Assembly: GCA_017437785.1 (NCBI GenBank)
Contig: JAFRXH010000009.1
Location: 1-63,151 of the forward strand
Origin: Lachnospiraceae bacterium
GTDB lineage: Bacteria > Bacillota > Clostridia > Lachnospirales > Lachnospiraceae
Reading direction: 5' to 3'
DNA: 63,151 bases
The position numbers were made by a program, and so were the translations under genes. The notes under the pieces are model-generated. The model had not been told where the DNA came from, ran no database searches, and worked only from the letters and a program-made list of their open reading frames with translations. This document shows positions 44,801 through 51,834 of this stretch, piece after piece (the stretch's first letter is position 1; every line of letters begins with the position of its first letter).

Positions 44801-47800
44801 AGGATCTTCTGGCTGGCAGCTTTCTTGGATTCCAGATCTTCGAGCAGCTTCTTATCACTGTCTAAGCTTTTTTTCAGACTATCGCGTTCGTTTTTTTCAC
44901 TTTTATACTCTTTTGTTTTTGTATGCTTTGCAGCTTCTTCATACTTCTTAAGCTCAGACTCATAGTTTTCATTCTTAACCTTTTTATTTTCTTTTTTGTT
45001 GTCCTTACCAACTACTTCTACGACCACTTTCTTGCTGGGCTTTTGAAGATTATCATAAGTTGCCACCTTCGCCTGAAGCTTATCAAATCTCTTCTGCTTA
45101 TCCTGTATTCCCTTCGTCAGGTTTTTGATCTGGGCGTTGCACTCAGCTACCGTATCTACCGCTTTGATCCTTGCCTTGCTTTTATCATAAGCATCTTTAG
45201 CTGCTGCATATACAAGCTTCTCGTTATCATAAGCAGCTCTTTTTTTATTGTAATCCTCACGATTATCCTTAACCTCATCTGCCAGCTGCTCAGTCGCTAA
45301 ACGTCTGTTATTTATCTTCTCGGTAACTTCCTCAGCCAGGGCCTTCTGATTATCAACTTCCTCGTATGCTTTCTTGATACCTTCTTCAAACTCCTCAACG
45401 TCTTTCTCGTACTTTTGCCGCAGCTCCTCCTCGATCTCCTTTGTACTTCTGAGCTTCGTCATCCTGCTTATCTGATCCTGGTGCTCCTTGCTTTCTGCAG
45501 TAAGGAATATCTCCATAAGCTTATCCCGAAGCTGCATCTTAAGCTCCGGATTCGCATCATATTTAGGTGTATTGAGATAACGGTCCATGATATCAAGACG
45601 CTGATGGATGTAACGGGCATCATTCTCCATCATCTTCCTGTATGCTTCATCATCCCCATAATGCTCAAACATGGCTCCCTGGCGTATACAGCCATGGGAA
45701 TACATCTTATCCTGGGCATCGCACAGCGACAGCTCCAGCATATACTTAGCCGGATCAGCTGCTTTTACATCCATCTGGCTTTCACCATATTCACTTACCA
45801 GATCTATGTCTTTTTCGACAATCTTTCCGTCTTTACCGGGTACGGGTCTTTTGCAGGTAAGAGCTTCACGTATCGTAGTATACAGACCATCGGCACCATT
45901 GTTTCTTATCTGATACAGATTGATAAGATGATCATCCAGTTCAAAGCCCGCTTTCTTAAGCGCTTCAGGCCCTTCCTTTATCGCTTTGGCCAGTCTGCCA
46001 AGCTTCGACACTACACTTTCCTTGTCATTATCCCTGTATGCTTCTTTTATCCATTTTTTAACCTGTGCAACCGCCTCCGGCGATCTGCTTTCAAGTCTTC
46101 TCCAGGCAAAACTTGCCTGGTCCATCCTGCTGACACGCTCACCCAGCCACTTCTTGCCTTTTCCGAAATACTCCTGCCAGATGCTCTTATCCCTGTCCTT
46201 CATATCTTCGAAGCGGTACTTGACCCTGCCATCCCTTTTAAGCGACTGGCGTCCGATAAGATACTGCATACGATGACGTTTAAGCTCTTCTTTATCTTCG
46301 TGTTCCTTTAACTGCGCTCTTAACATAGCGCTGACATTTTTAACTTCCACTTTATCGCGCATCATATCAAGGAGAACGCATCTGCGCATCTGCTCAATAC
46401 GCTCATCTCCCTGGCTGCCTTCATCCAGTAGCTTTTTAAGCCCGCTCTTATTCTTCTCGAGATTATACTTGATGACATCGACCATCTTGACGAATTCCCC
46501 GTAAGGCATAGCATCCAGATCATCAAGATTCTTTATATCCTTAAGCGCAGGGAAACGCTCCTTAAGCGCCTGGTTTTTAATGATCACGCCGTCGAGATTC
46601 TCAGCTATAAAGCGTCGCATCTTATCGTCCTTTATAAGTTCCTTTACCTCTTTGGACTCCATAAGCTGTTCACCCATAAGCAGTCCCTTATAGCTGAATT
46701 CATCTACATCCGAATATGTATTTTGAGGACGGTCAGCTGCCAGCTTATTACCCGCCCAGTTCTCAAAGCTTAACTTAACCGCATCCTTTTTCGCTTTTGC
46801 TTCTTCCAAAGCGATAAGTTCCGTTACGCTTTTTCCAAACTGCGCAAGCTGGTCTTTATCATATTTGAGTGCGCCGCCAGTACTTCTTAAGATCACTTTT
46901 TCAAAACGTGCACGTACCACTTCCCATGTTGCCGCACCGGCTTTTACATCCTTTGCCGCTTTCTTTAATTCTTCAAAAACAGGCACTATGGGCTTCAGCG
47001 CCTTCTTTAACAGATCCGCAGTACTCTTCTTCTCGTCAAGCTTTCCGATAAATCCGGAATTGACCAGGTATTGCTGGATCAGCTCCTTAAAACTGTCATA
47101 GAACGGATCATCAAAAAGTTTCGCATAAGCGGACTTAAAATCCTGATCAAGACGCGCTGCACTGATATTGGTAAGTGACAGACCGTTAAGATACCTCTCC
47201 GAAAGGTCACGCACCAGTCTGTAATCACCAAAGAGCGCTTTTTCTCCAAGGAATTCCCTCAGGCCTCTATAGCTGGCTTCTCCTGCCAGAGTTCCGAATT
47301 TCTTTACAGCCATACGACGGATAACCCTGTCTATGCCTTTTACATGATTGGTTATCTCGGTTATGGCATTGGGATCATCAAGTTTATCCGAAACAATAAG
47401 ATCCTTGATGACCGCACTCTTAAATATCCTTTCGCCGCGTGCTCTCAAAAGCAGCTTATCTTCCAGTGTTTCCAGATGAGCGCTGAATTTATCCAGCTTT
47501 TTGAAATCCTCATCACTAAGTTTAGACATTATCTCCGCAGATGAGAAAGCAAAAAAGGTCACTCCCATGCCATCCGGATAGATATTTGACTCCTCACGGG
47601 AAAACATTTTCCTGTAAAGCTCAAAAAGAGCGTTTTCCACCTCGGGGAAATTAAGCCCAAGCAGCTTACTGTATCTGTTGATCTTTTGCTGAACAGCCTG
47701 ACGTTGCGCCTTGGGGGTAAAACTGTTCATCATACCCGTCATATCATCACGTAAGCGTTTTCCAAGATCCTTTTCTTTATACTCATCTTTAAATTTCTGC

Positions 47801-49146
47801 CAGTTATTCTTATAGTTCTCATTCAGTTTTTCTGCTATGGCAACAAACTGGGCGTTGGAAATGCTGTCAAAAGCATCCTGTGACAAAAACTGCTCCGCAG
47901 TACCCAAAGCTTCACCCAGTACCCATCCTTCTTTAACTTCTTCTTTGGGTGCCGCTTCCGACTCTTTAAGCGCTATGGCATTCGGATCCCAGTTCCCCGT
48001 ACGCAAAAACTTAGACCAGGCAGCACGTAACTGTCCTGCCTTTCTCTGAGCCTTTGCTCTCTCTTTTTTGATCCTTGCCTCTTCTTTCCGGCGCGCTTTC
48101 AGTTCGGCTTCATCCTGCTCTTTTTTACGCTTTTTTAAAAGCTTTTCCTGCTCTTTGCGCTGTTTTTCCTTTTCCTTCTGCGCATTGGCGATAAGTTCAT
48201 CGGCTTTTTTCTTCGCCTCCTGTATTTCCCTTATGCGCTCTTCCTCAGTCATTCCTCTCTGGCGCTCAAGTTCCTTAAGGTAAGCTTCCTCTGCTTCCTT
48301 CTCTTCGCGTTCATCTTTATAAGCCGCCTTAAGCTGCCTTACCTCATAGTCGCTGCGTCTTTCTTCAAGGCTGTAAATACCTGTTGCCTTTCTGAAGGTA
48401 AACTCCTTGTGAAGGTCGCTGTCGATATTCCTCATATAGGTCTCGTCGGCCCTTAATTCCCTTAATACTTTATTGTAATCTGCCTTGATATTCTTCTTAT
48501 CCTTAGCGCTCATCCTTCCGCTGTTTATATGTTTCAGATACATACGCAGAAGACGGTAATTTTTACGCATGCGGTTGCAGACCTTATCAAAATCAAGCCT
48601 TCCTTTTTGATCGGTCTGGGTAGCCTCCAGATACTGATCCCTTGCCTGCGCATTTAATTCGATTATCTCTTTCTCATAACTGATCAGCGTCTTTACGGAG
48701 ATCTTGTTATTGCTGCGGCCCTTCTTCCTTTTGGTATAAGCCTTGGTAAGCTTATCCATTTTATCGTTCATGAGTTCACGATATTTCTTAAAGGCCTTTT
48801 TCCTGTCCTTTTCACTCATGGACTTATATCTTTTAGCATAAGAAGCCGCCTGTTCTTCTGCCGTATTCTGGTCTTTGTACTTTTTCTCTGCCTCTATCTC
48901 GGCAAGATCTTCCATCTCTTTTTTTAATTCAAAGAAATCCCAGTCCTTTTCAAAGTCCTGTTCCTGGATGATGCAATAATCCCTGTGGACACCAACCTGT
49001 TTGTACTTACCGTCTTCGTCCAGCACGGTATCGGTCTCGGCAACACTGAATATATTTCCCTGAAGGCTTTCAAAGGCATCCAGCTTTTCCTCTTTATTCA
49101 TTTCGCTGTATTTTTTGATGTTTACAAATTCATTTATCCCGTCCAT
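38836..49146 (-). CDS. giant intracellular coiled-coil and repeat protein, 3,436 aa
   Basis: One uninterrupted frame codes for about 395 kDa of protein rich in Lys, Glu, Asp and Leu. No signal peptide, membrane helix or enzyme motif was found, and I recognise no family. Visible parts, with approximate residues, are a basic helical head (1-270), a Glu/Lys/Arg coiled coil (272-385), and a long helical region without heptads (400-1220). A strong coiled coil follows at 1220-1560, then more helical sequence. Next are three tandem units of about 200 residues (starting near 2360, 2553 and 2757), acidic tracts (near 2985-3000 and 3041-3052), and a less charged Gly/Ala/Val-containing tail (about 3150-3436). 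The ATG overlaps the GNAT gene stop by one base (TAATG), so the two are coupled. The size in one frame and the lack of stops argue for active selection. The role is unknown; a cytosolic scaffold, an effector or defence protein, or a cargo protein are all open. Confidence 0.93.
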   Translation of the reverse strand: MDGINEFVNIKKYSEMNKEEKLDAFESLQGNIFSVAETDTVLDEDGKYKQVGVHRDYCIIQEQDFEKDWDFFELKKEMEDLAEIEAEKKYKDQNTAEEQAASYAKRYKSMSEKDRKKAFKKYRELMNDKMDKLTKAYTKRKKGRSNNKISVKTLISYEKEIIELNAQARDQYLEATQTDQKGRLDFDKVCNRMRKNYRLLRMYLKHINSGRMSAKDKKNIKADYNKVLRELRADETYMRNIDSDLHKEFTFRKATGIYSLEERRSDYEVRQLKAAYKDEREEKEAEEAYLKELERQRGMTEEERIREIQEAKKKADELIANAQKEKEKQRKEQEKLLKKRKKEQDEAELKARRKEEARIKKERAKAQRKAGQLRAAWSKFLRTGNWDPNAIALKESEAAPKEEVKEGWVLGEALGTAEQFLSQDAFDSISNAQFVAIAEKLNENYKNNWQKFKDEYKEKDLGKRLRDDMTGMMNSFTPKAQRQAVQQKINRYSKLLGLNFPEVENALFELYRKMFSREESNIYPDGMGVTFFAFSSAEIMSKLSDEDFKKLDKFSAHLETLEDKLLLRARGERIFKSAVIKDLIVSDKLDDPNAITEITNHVKGIDRVIRRMAVKKFGTLAGEASYRGLREFLGEKALFGDYRLVRDLSERYLNGLSLTNISAARLDQDFKSAYAKLFDDPFYDSFKELIQQYLVNSGFIGKLDEKKSTADLLKKALKPIVPVFEELKKAAKDVKAGAATWEVVRARFEKVILRSTGGALKYDKDQLAQFGKSVTELIALEEAKAKKDAVKLSFENWAGNKLAADRPQNTYSDVDEFSYKGLLMGEQLMESKEVKELIKDDKMRRFIAENLDGVIIKNQALKERFPALKDIKNLDDLDAMPYGEFVKMVDVIKYNLEKNKSGLKKLLDEGSQGDERIEQMRRCVLLDMMRDKVEVKNVSAMLRAQLKEHEDKEELKRHRMQYLIGRQSLKRDGRVKYRFEDMKDRDKSIWQEYFGKGKKWLGERVSRMDQASFAWRRLESRSPEAVAQVKKWIKEAYRDNDKESVVSKLGRLAKAIKEGPEALKKAGFELDDHLINLYQIRNNGADGLYTTIREALTCKRPVPGKDGKIVEKDIDLVSEYGESQMDVKAADPAKYMLELSLCDAQDKMYSHGCIRQGAMFEHYGDDEAYRKMMENDARYIHQRLDIMDRYLNTPKYDANPELKMQLRDKLMEIFLTAESKEHQDQISRMTKLRSTKEIEEELRQKYEKDVEEFEEGIKKAYEEVDNQKALAEEVTEKINNRRLATEQLADEVKDNREDYNKKRAAYDNEKLVYAAAKDAYDKSKARIKAVDTVAECNAQIKNLTKGIQDKQKRFDKLQAKVATYDNLQKPSKKVVVEVVGKDNKKENKKVKNENYESELKKYEEAAKHTKTKEYKSEKNERDSLKKSLDSDKKLLEDLESKKAASQKILDDMSAQLKEKENILDEKQKLSDDIARYAKERERVFKGAKEELEYLKRTYDEANDRVTMIGAQVKVLEAEKNNVEKKIQDELKEIESQQGKAASLMKEISGNMSKLAEEYGKNSLLCGYDNLDQMTHHLTDCIDADGKLKNDVQSSVTLFEERRKMLEEYGDGSLAIFWEAFINDDQILSDLIGSEEFLARERIEKLYDDYAPLARALNQQYTFVSKKFIEEKFPILLKYGGQTEDKKGEPEWHKTLSKELEEVRKNAPKDEEAQKALYEEELKSIEKSKETKESKENQRKELINSHNKKMELIKNAQEEYWKKQLQSYTDEYFTNTLQGTKSIEQVLYSACGDAQTEIAKHMMYEDEDVKKQFKTRTAKYRKWWFRTSKNTGVELVAQKHKQTKYQISMKNAMDVIYAMQYVILADDTEAQQLVNNDVAKKMYAKYTQRYLANDEKAEMTFLRHILEAEHDIKVDEDEGAIESAIGGLSEEDQKDIEQLLSQFRRHVRGKCVELDVTGFNKVIGTYAREFLEQKRNVEEEFEVNKELLEKAMEAKIEERRKDQNEVMQQKYRGRTLMSKLLFGGKQSELTEFGQKKQTLVYTPEKAKLNKKVKSKGEEKDEELLKEAQKYFEKDENGKKVEEGEYSDILAECLDEYCRVNHRYYQRIGRLGDKVAGWFVDGVDDDIKMEANRLKIISRVAKSEKGVPEDARDLFIVYAAKFSQEGVFTPEAIEKLASEFMPYYNRLKEAEAIEVKDPALKRVLTDACEKNRAYLFLYGSERGTTADTKTFRDMIEAQKAYFAYADKAYEVIDNAMKENRSINRLSDEDKLRYRTSLREYFTEKILNDSTNGVALNEEELRQDVLKRVEDEKTRNALMLQGESISNEEYEQQMLGTGVVSRKDFEHALFATRKSELVKKYKALNDDERSLLVLSLYCSKLGQHGSQSVVYGNKPEMLKSDREQILRYMKGEKVDFKPDYNRAIRALSTKSKNFKISGDTKLFREALDFVEMVNKRREMLRVKDFSRMSDSMKNAEAADKWRKKVAQDVEGLQTGHKLMKDIKIESKQDFFTRLREQSQADKVSQDSQGLISKGFRKFSDWKENTSVDKVMKRLDKMSEGEKSLLIYVLQDRTALDYSSAGKDEKTKIVPHANAEKRFELYEKLMTDDGKLDALSRSADESMLRNAMKSLYSFQVRDDKELPDGELQKDDFVKESLMRVEAIDWDLLAHAMDFIDEIKREQRKMLAVRLAHKQVTEPTDANKNSKAVQFLQHPSYGPAIYKAHTPEDLDDIIESAYFLDKNDVTGFFSDGAEIDDMMTGYYSLSPQEKILFVKCLQHRDILDVSQKNLYWNFFGRAERDYVNPKERDALIDEFLEKNQSGEGIELGKDTYQEAILSLLSTQVNDDMSFEKMEGSDWAYKNINVNNQLLVTDQRKATRLDWKLFERALQFVTRTVRERKTADYDEALYKAVAQKDKNAKLKMDRSYMRKNLHHTGSRFMRFLAKEGYAQIEDKLGLFEKAVDFGGFLVSTKTANYLHEQVNKLKPEEKAAEDNNDDDADDNEEEEEKVPLLQSLAGMVMDAKEQYDSLKEMKDQFKDTYKEYKGIFVEEEEEKVKPKDELSKEMKEVEKPLKGKPILEMVMGFASSLPDYKDKADKFIKENPEKLEMADKYLKKVFGERLTATKAAGWYESARDWTMDKRDSLADVILNDHLGDDNEMKQFLDGLVEKAGAVTGFMESVSKYVSPAIDMIGEFKNIVQAGVNIHKLNKAKAEGVEAASEDRKMVEEVKKAGQFSEDDLKEVEEGSKDRLALLNANNSMTKSIQGRKIIESLGELTKKGLNIANLKGYDKIVGVAVDLANFFYKCMSDKDALMEYYSSGGAGEVSRIMEGRRKLNSFTSTRNIKKQPKELALYPDVSGGYQIKTGQLDMLQRALGFERREEFADYLRLNMVNSLLFSASDNNPLKQPKILAKVALAVLGLEDLIGKTDAESAQKIFEKLKD

Positions 49147-50000
49147 TATGCTTCCTCCTCTTCATCCAGTTCTTCTAATCCATCTATCCCGTTTAATACA
49201 TCCGCAGACAATCCGTTCCACCGCGCGCAGATCAGCGGGAGCGGCTTGATCTCATCACCGAATATCCCCTGCGCCAGGCCGTAAGATGCCGGGTTGATGG
49301 CGGTGAACCTGATATCAGCTTTAGGATAAAGCTCATCAACCGCGTTTATGGCTGCACATAACAGGCTGCGGAGCGTCTTGACATTTTTATCGCCTACGAA
49401 TAAAAACGAAGCCTCCACATCTTTTTCTTCAAAAACGCTTACAAGTATCGCGCCGCTTATATGATCATTCTTTATACGCGCAAACGAAAGCCGCTTATCA
49501 TAATTTCCGGCTTCGAGATCCGCAAAATCATCAAAGCCGCGTTTTCTTAAGTCTTTTTCAAAATTTGAAAGCCTGATCTTATCAAGGGAGAACAATTCTA
49601 CCGCATCCGTCTCTTTCATTGACATTTCTTTCCATTTACTGATCTTCCTTCTCTGGGAAGCAGATGCCGTAAATACATATGCACTCTCTTCAATGATAAA
49701 GTTCCCCTGTGCTTTCAGGAAAGAAAGAAGGGCTTCGCTTTCCTTCTCCTCTGCAAATCTTATCTCAAACGGCATGAAAAGGTCTTTTTCATCCAGTGCG
49801 CTAAGCACATCCTGCAAAAGATCGCTCGCTATCTTCTTTCTGCGCTCGCCCTCTTCCACAAAAATGTAAGGCATTGTTACGATCCCGTCTTCCAGCCTGA
49901 TATCAAGCCTTCCCACGATCCTCTTTTGGCTGTCGATCGCCGCAAAGCGTTTCAATCCCGCTTCCTCTGACGGAAGCATAACCGTTGTGTAATTGCCCAT
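49146..50000 (-). CDS. GNAT-like acetyltransferase, coupled to the giant gene
   Basis: The 284-residue protein has an N-terminal GNAT-type half: IVGRLDIRLEDGIVTMPYIF as beta strands, then FVEEGERRKKIASDLLQDVL, a variant of the acetyl-CoA motif R/Q-x-x-G-x-G/A. The C-terminal half (about 150-265) resembles a second GNAT fold without the cofactor motif (LSFARIKNDHISGAILVSVF; FLFVGDKNVKTLRSLLCAAI). The ribosome site AAAGGAG is good. Its stop overlaps the giant gene ATG, which suggests fixed stoichiometry or a modifying or escorting role for the giant protein; that is inference. Weak motif conservation leaves catalytic activity uncertain. Confidence 0.82.
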   Translation of the reverse strand: MGNYTTVMLPSEEAGLKRFAAIDSQKRIVGRLDIRLEDGIVTMPYIFVEEGERRKKIASDLLQDVLSALDEKDLFMPFEIRFAEEKESEALLSFLKAQGNFIIEESAYVFTASASQRRKISKWKEMSMKETDAVELFSLDKIRLSNFEKDLRKRGFDDFADLEAGNYDKRLSFARIKNDHISGAILVSVFEEKDVEASFLFVGDKNVKTLRSLLCAAINAVDELYPKADIRFTAINPASYGLAQGIFGDEIKPLPLICARWNGLSADVLNGIDGLEELDEEEEA

Positions 50001-50001
50001 T

Positions 50002-50236
50002 TCATTCTCCTTTCAAAATAAGATTTTCAGCATCATATTCCTTCAGACACGGTTTTATTCTACCTGAATAAATACAGCCTTCTTCAAATTCAAAAAAAGA
50101 AGTCTGCATTGGCTTCCGTAATAAACTGTTCTTTTAAAATCCCGGAAATCGATCCGCGCTCCTGAGCGGAGCCGGCATTATCGTACGGCTTTAGCCGGTC
50201 AAGCAGATAGGAACAGCTGCTTTTCTCGTGATCCAT
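50002..50236 (-). pseudogene. small ORF interrupted at a T7 run, ahead of the GNAT gene
   Basis: From the ATG at 50236 (GGAGG seven bases before it) the frame reads MDHEKSSCSYLLDRLKPYD and on to a stop at 50090, 48 codons. The stop comes right after a run of seven T (50098-50092 region). If one T is skipped, the frame continues EFEEGCIYSGRIKPCLKEYD then AENLILKGE and ends at 50002, one base before the GNAT ATG. So a protein of about 77 residues is split in this sequence. It could be a sequencing or assembly error, a true frameshift mutation, a phase-variable tract or a slippage site. The sequence matches no family I know. Confidence 0.7.
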
Positions 50237-50269
50237 ATACATTCCTCCGTAGATCTTAAGGATTTATAT

Positions 50270-50278
50270 ATTATATCA
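50270..50278 (-). promoter_or_regulatory. extended -10 promoter of the small ORF-GNAT-giant unit
   Basis: TGATATAAT gives an extended -10 (TGn before TATAAT); TTGCAG lies 20 bases upstream as a poor -35. It stands between the rpmF terminator (50303-50333) and the small ORF, so the unit is separate from rpmF. Confidence 0.68.
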
Positions 50279-50302
50279 CAAAAATAGTAACAAAACTGCA
50301 AC

Positions 50303-50333
50303 AAAAAAAGCCGTTCCTTTTGTAGGAAACGGC
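50303..50333 (-). terminator. intrinsic terminator of rpmF
   Basis: GCCGTTTCC and GGAACGGC pair (one bulge) around TACAAAA and are followed by seven U on the minus strand, 34 bases after the rpmF stop. Confidence 0.9.
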
Positions 50334-50366
50334 AATAGACAGCCGACTGAAAATATATTTCAGATA

Positions 50367-50549
50367 TTATTCAGCTATAGCGATGATCTCTTTCTTGTTG
50401 TACTTACCGCAATTCTTGCATACACGGTGGGGAACCATAAGAGTTCCGCAGTTGCTGCACTTAACAAGAGTGGGAGCACTCATCTTCCAGTTTGCTCTTC
50501 TCTTATCTCTTCTTGCTTTTGAAGATTTATTTTTAGGACATATTGACAT
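50367..50549 (-). CDS. rpmF: 50S ribosomal protein L32
   Basis: This 60-residue zinc-ribbon ribosomal protein has the N-terminal basic tail SICPKNKSSKARRDKRRANW and two CxxC knuckles, CSNC and CKNC (about 32-35 and 45-48), of the zinc-binding form. The ATG at 50549 follows GAGGTGAC. A consensus promoter lies upstream and a terminator downstream, so here it is monocistronic. The usual upstream DUF177 (YceD) gene is absent and plsX does not follow. Confidence 0.97.
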   Translation of the reverse strand: MSICPKNKSSKARRDKRRANWKMSAPTLVKCSNCGTLMVPHRVCKNCGKYNKKEIIAIAE

Positions 50550-50584
50550 CTTTTGTCACCTCACTTTCTTTCACGCACTTGCCT

Positions 50585-50613
50585 ATTATACCCACGATAT
50601 ATATTTATGTCAA
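50585..50613 (-). promoter_or_regulatory. consensus promoter of rpmF
   Basis: TTGACA (50613-50608), exactly 17 bases and TATAAT (50590-50585): a full consensus sigma-A promoter, as expected for a ribosomal protein gene. Confidence 0.93.
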
Positions 50614-50631
50614 GTACTTTTTTTTAGTTTC

Positions 50632-51834
50632 TCAATTCCTTTTCATAAGTATATCCATGCCGGCATCAAGCCCGCTGACTGTCAGCGGAAGCATGGGGAA
50701 TATCTCCTTGATAGCCGTCTCTGCTTCGCGCCAGGGCGCCGCTACGGGGCTCATCTTGGGATTCATCCAGATGATACGCTTATACTTGCGTTTGAGCCTA
50801 AGCAGCCATTCATGACCGGAATACCCGCCGTTGGGTCCGCGATAATTACCGTCTTTTGCATAAAGCTCTTCCGGGGCCATAGCTGCATCTCCCACTATGA
50901 TCACCTTAAAGTCCTTATCCAGGTTACGGAACATCCACTCCGTTTCTATCCAGTCACCGTTTTCGCAGCCCGGGGTATTGTATACATGCGAATAGATACA
51001 GTTGTGGAAATAATAGGTTTTTACTTCCTTATAATGATTTGATTTATGCACCGACTGGAACAGCTCATTGAGCAGGTCACAATACGGTATCATGGTACCG
51101 CCCGAATCCATGAGAAGAAGCAGTTTGACCGAATTCTTCCTGGGCTTGTCCATCACGATCTGCAGACAGCCGCCGTTATTACAGGTCTTATCTACAGTGG
51201 AATCTATATCCAGCTCTGTCTTGGGGATATCCAGCTTGGTCGAAAACTGGCGGAGCTTACGCAAAGCTGCCATAAACTGCCTGCCGGTAAGCACCTTATC
51301 ATCGCGGAAATCCCTGTATTTCCGGGCTCCTATCACCTGGAACGCGCTCTGATAGCCTGTCCCGCCGCCCACGCGTATACCGCCTATATTACCACCGGTA
51401 TTACCGAAGGAGGTCTTACCCATGGTGCCTATCCAGTACGCACCGCCGTTATGTTCACTGTCCTGGTCTTTAAGACGCTGCTTGAACTTCTTCTCCGTAT
51501 CATCCTTATCGATCTCAAAGCTTTCGACCGAATTAAGATACTCCTTATCCTTTTCATGCAGCATTTCGTTCATATCCGGCTTATCCAGCCATTTAAGCAT
51601 CCTGTCCGTGACACCCGGCTCCGATCTGACCGCCTTAAAGCATTCTTCAAAAGCCTGGTCAAACTTATCAAAGTCGGTTTCCGAATGGACCAGCACAGAC
51701 CTTGAGACATGATAAAAACGTGTGATCGAGCTTTCGCACAATCCCATGTCCAGAGCCTGCTGCAGTGTAAGCCACTCACTCACCGTCACATTCAGGCCGT
51801 ATTTTTTTAAACTGTTAAAGAAGTTATTAAACAT
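50632..51834 (-). CDS. VWA domain protein, CoxE-like
   Basis: The 400-residue protein has a helical N-terminal half (about 1-215) and a von Willebrand A domain (about 225-400). The metal-site motif reads LLLMDSGGTMIPY, with DSGGT instead of DxSxS, a variant I associate with CoxE-like partners of MoxR ATPases. Later marks are TYYFHNCIYSHVY, KVIIVGDAAMAPEEL and IIWMNPKMS. A Gly-rich stretch at about 135-165 (GNTGGNIGGIRVGGGTGYQS) precedes it. The start overlaps the MoxR gene end by eight bases. The pair probably inserts or removes a cofactor or remodels a target complex. The target is unknown. Confidence 0.9.
   Translation of the reverse strand: MFNNFFNSLKKYGLNVTVSEWLTLQQALDMGLCESSITRFYHVSRSVLVHSETDFDKFDQAFEECFKAVRSEPGVTDRMLKWLDKPDMNEMLHEKDKEYLNSVESFEIDKDDTEKKFKQRLKDQDSEHNGGAYWIGTMGKTSFGNTGGNIGGIRVGGGTGYQSAFQVIGARKYRDFRDDKVLTGRQFMAALRKLRQFSTKLDIPKTELDIDSTVDKTCNNGGCLQIVMDKPRKNSVKLLLLMDSGGTMIPYCDLLNELFQSVHKSNHYKEVKTYYFHNCIYSHVYNTPGCENGDWIETEWMFRNLDKDFKVIIVGDAAMAPEELYAKDGNYRGPNGGYSGHEWLLRLKRKYKRIIWMNPKMSPVAAPWREAETAIKEIFPMLPLTVSGLDAGMDILMKRN

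Noticed and set aside
45415-46311. 298-codon plus-strand open frame inside the giant gene
   Set aside because: It is antisense to the continuous giant frame. Its hydrophobic, Ile/Leu-rich translation is the expected shadow of Lys/Glu-rich codons.
38836-49146. Giant protein as a contact-dependent toxin, adhesin or eCIS cargo
   Set aside because: There is no signal peptide, secretion motif, known toxin domain or injection-machine gene in this window. The idea stays open but is not supported by sequence.
38836-49146. Giant protein as an SMC/Rad50-type ATPase because of its long coiled coils
   Set aside because: No Walker A (GxxxxGKS/T) or ABC signature was found in the translation.
50632-51834. 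VWA protein as a broken gene because DxSxS is missing
   Set aside because: The DSGGT form is intact in context and the frame is full length. I take it as a subfamily variant.
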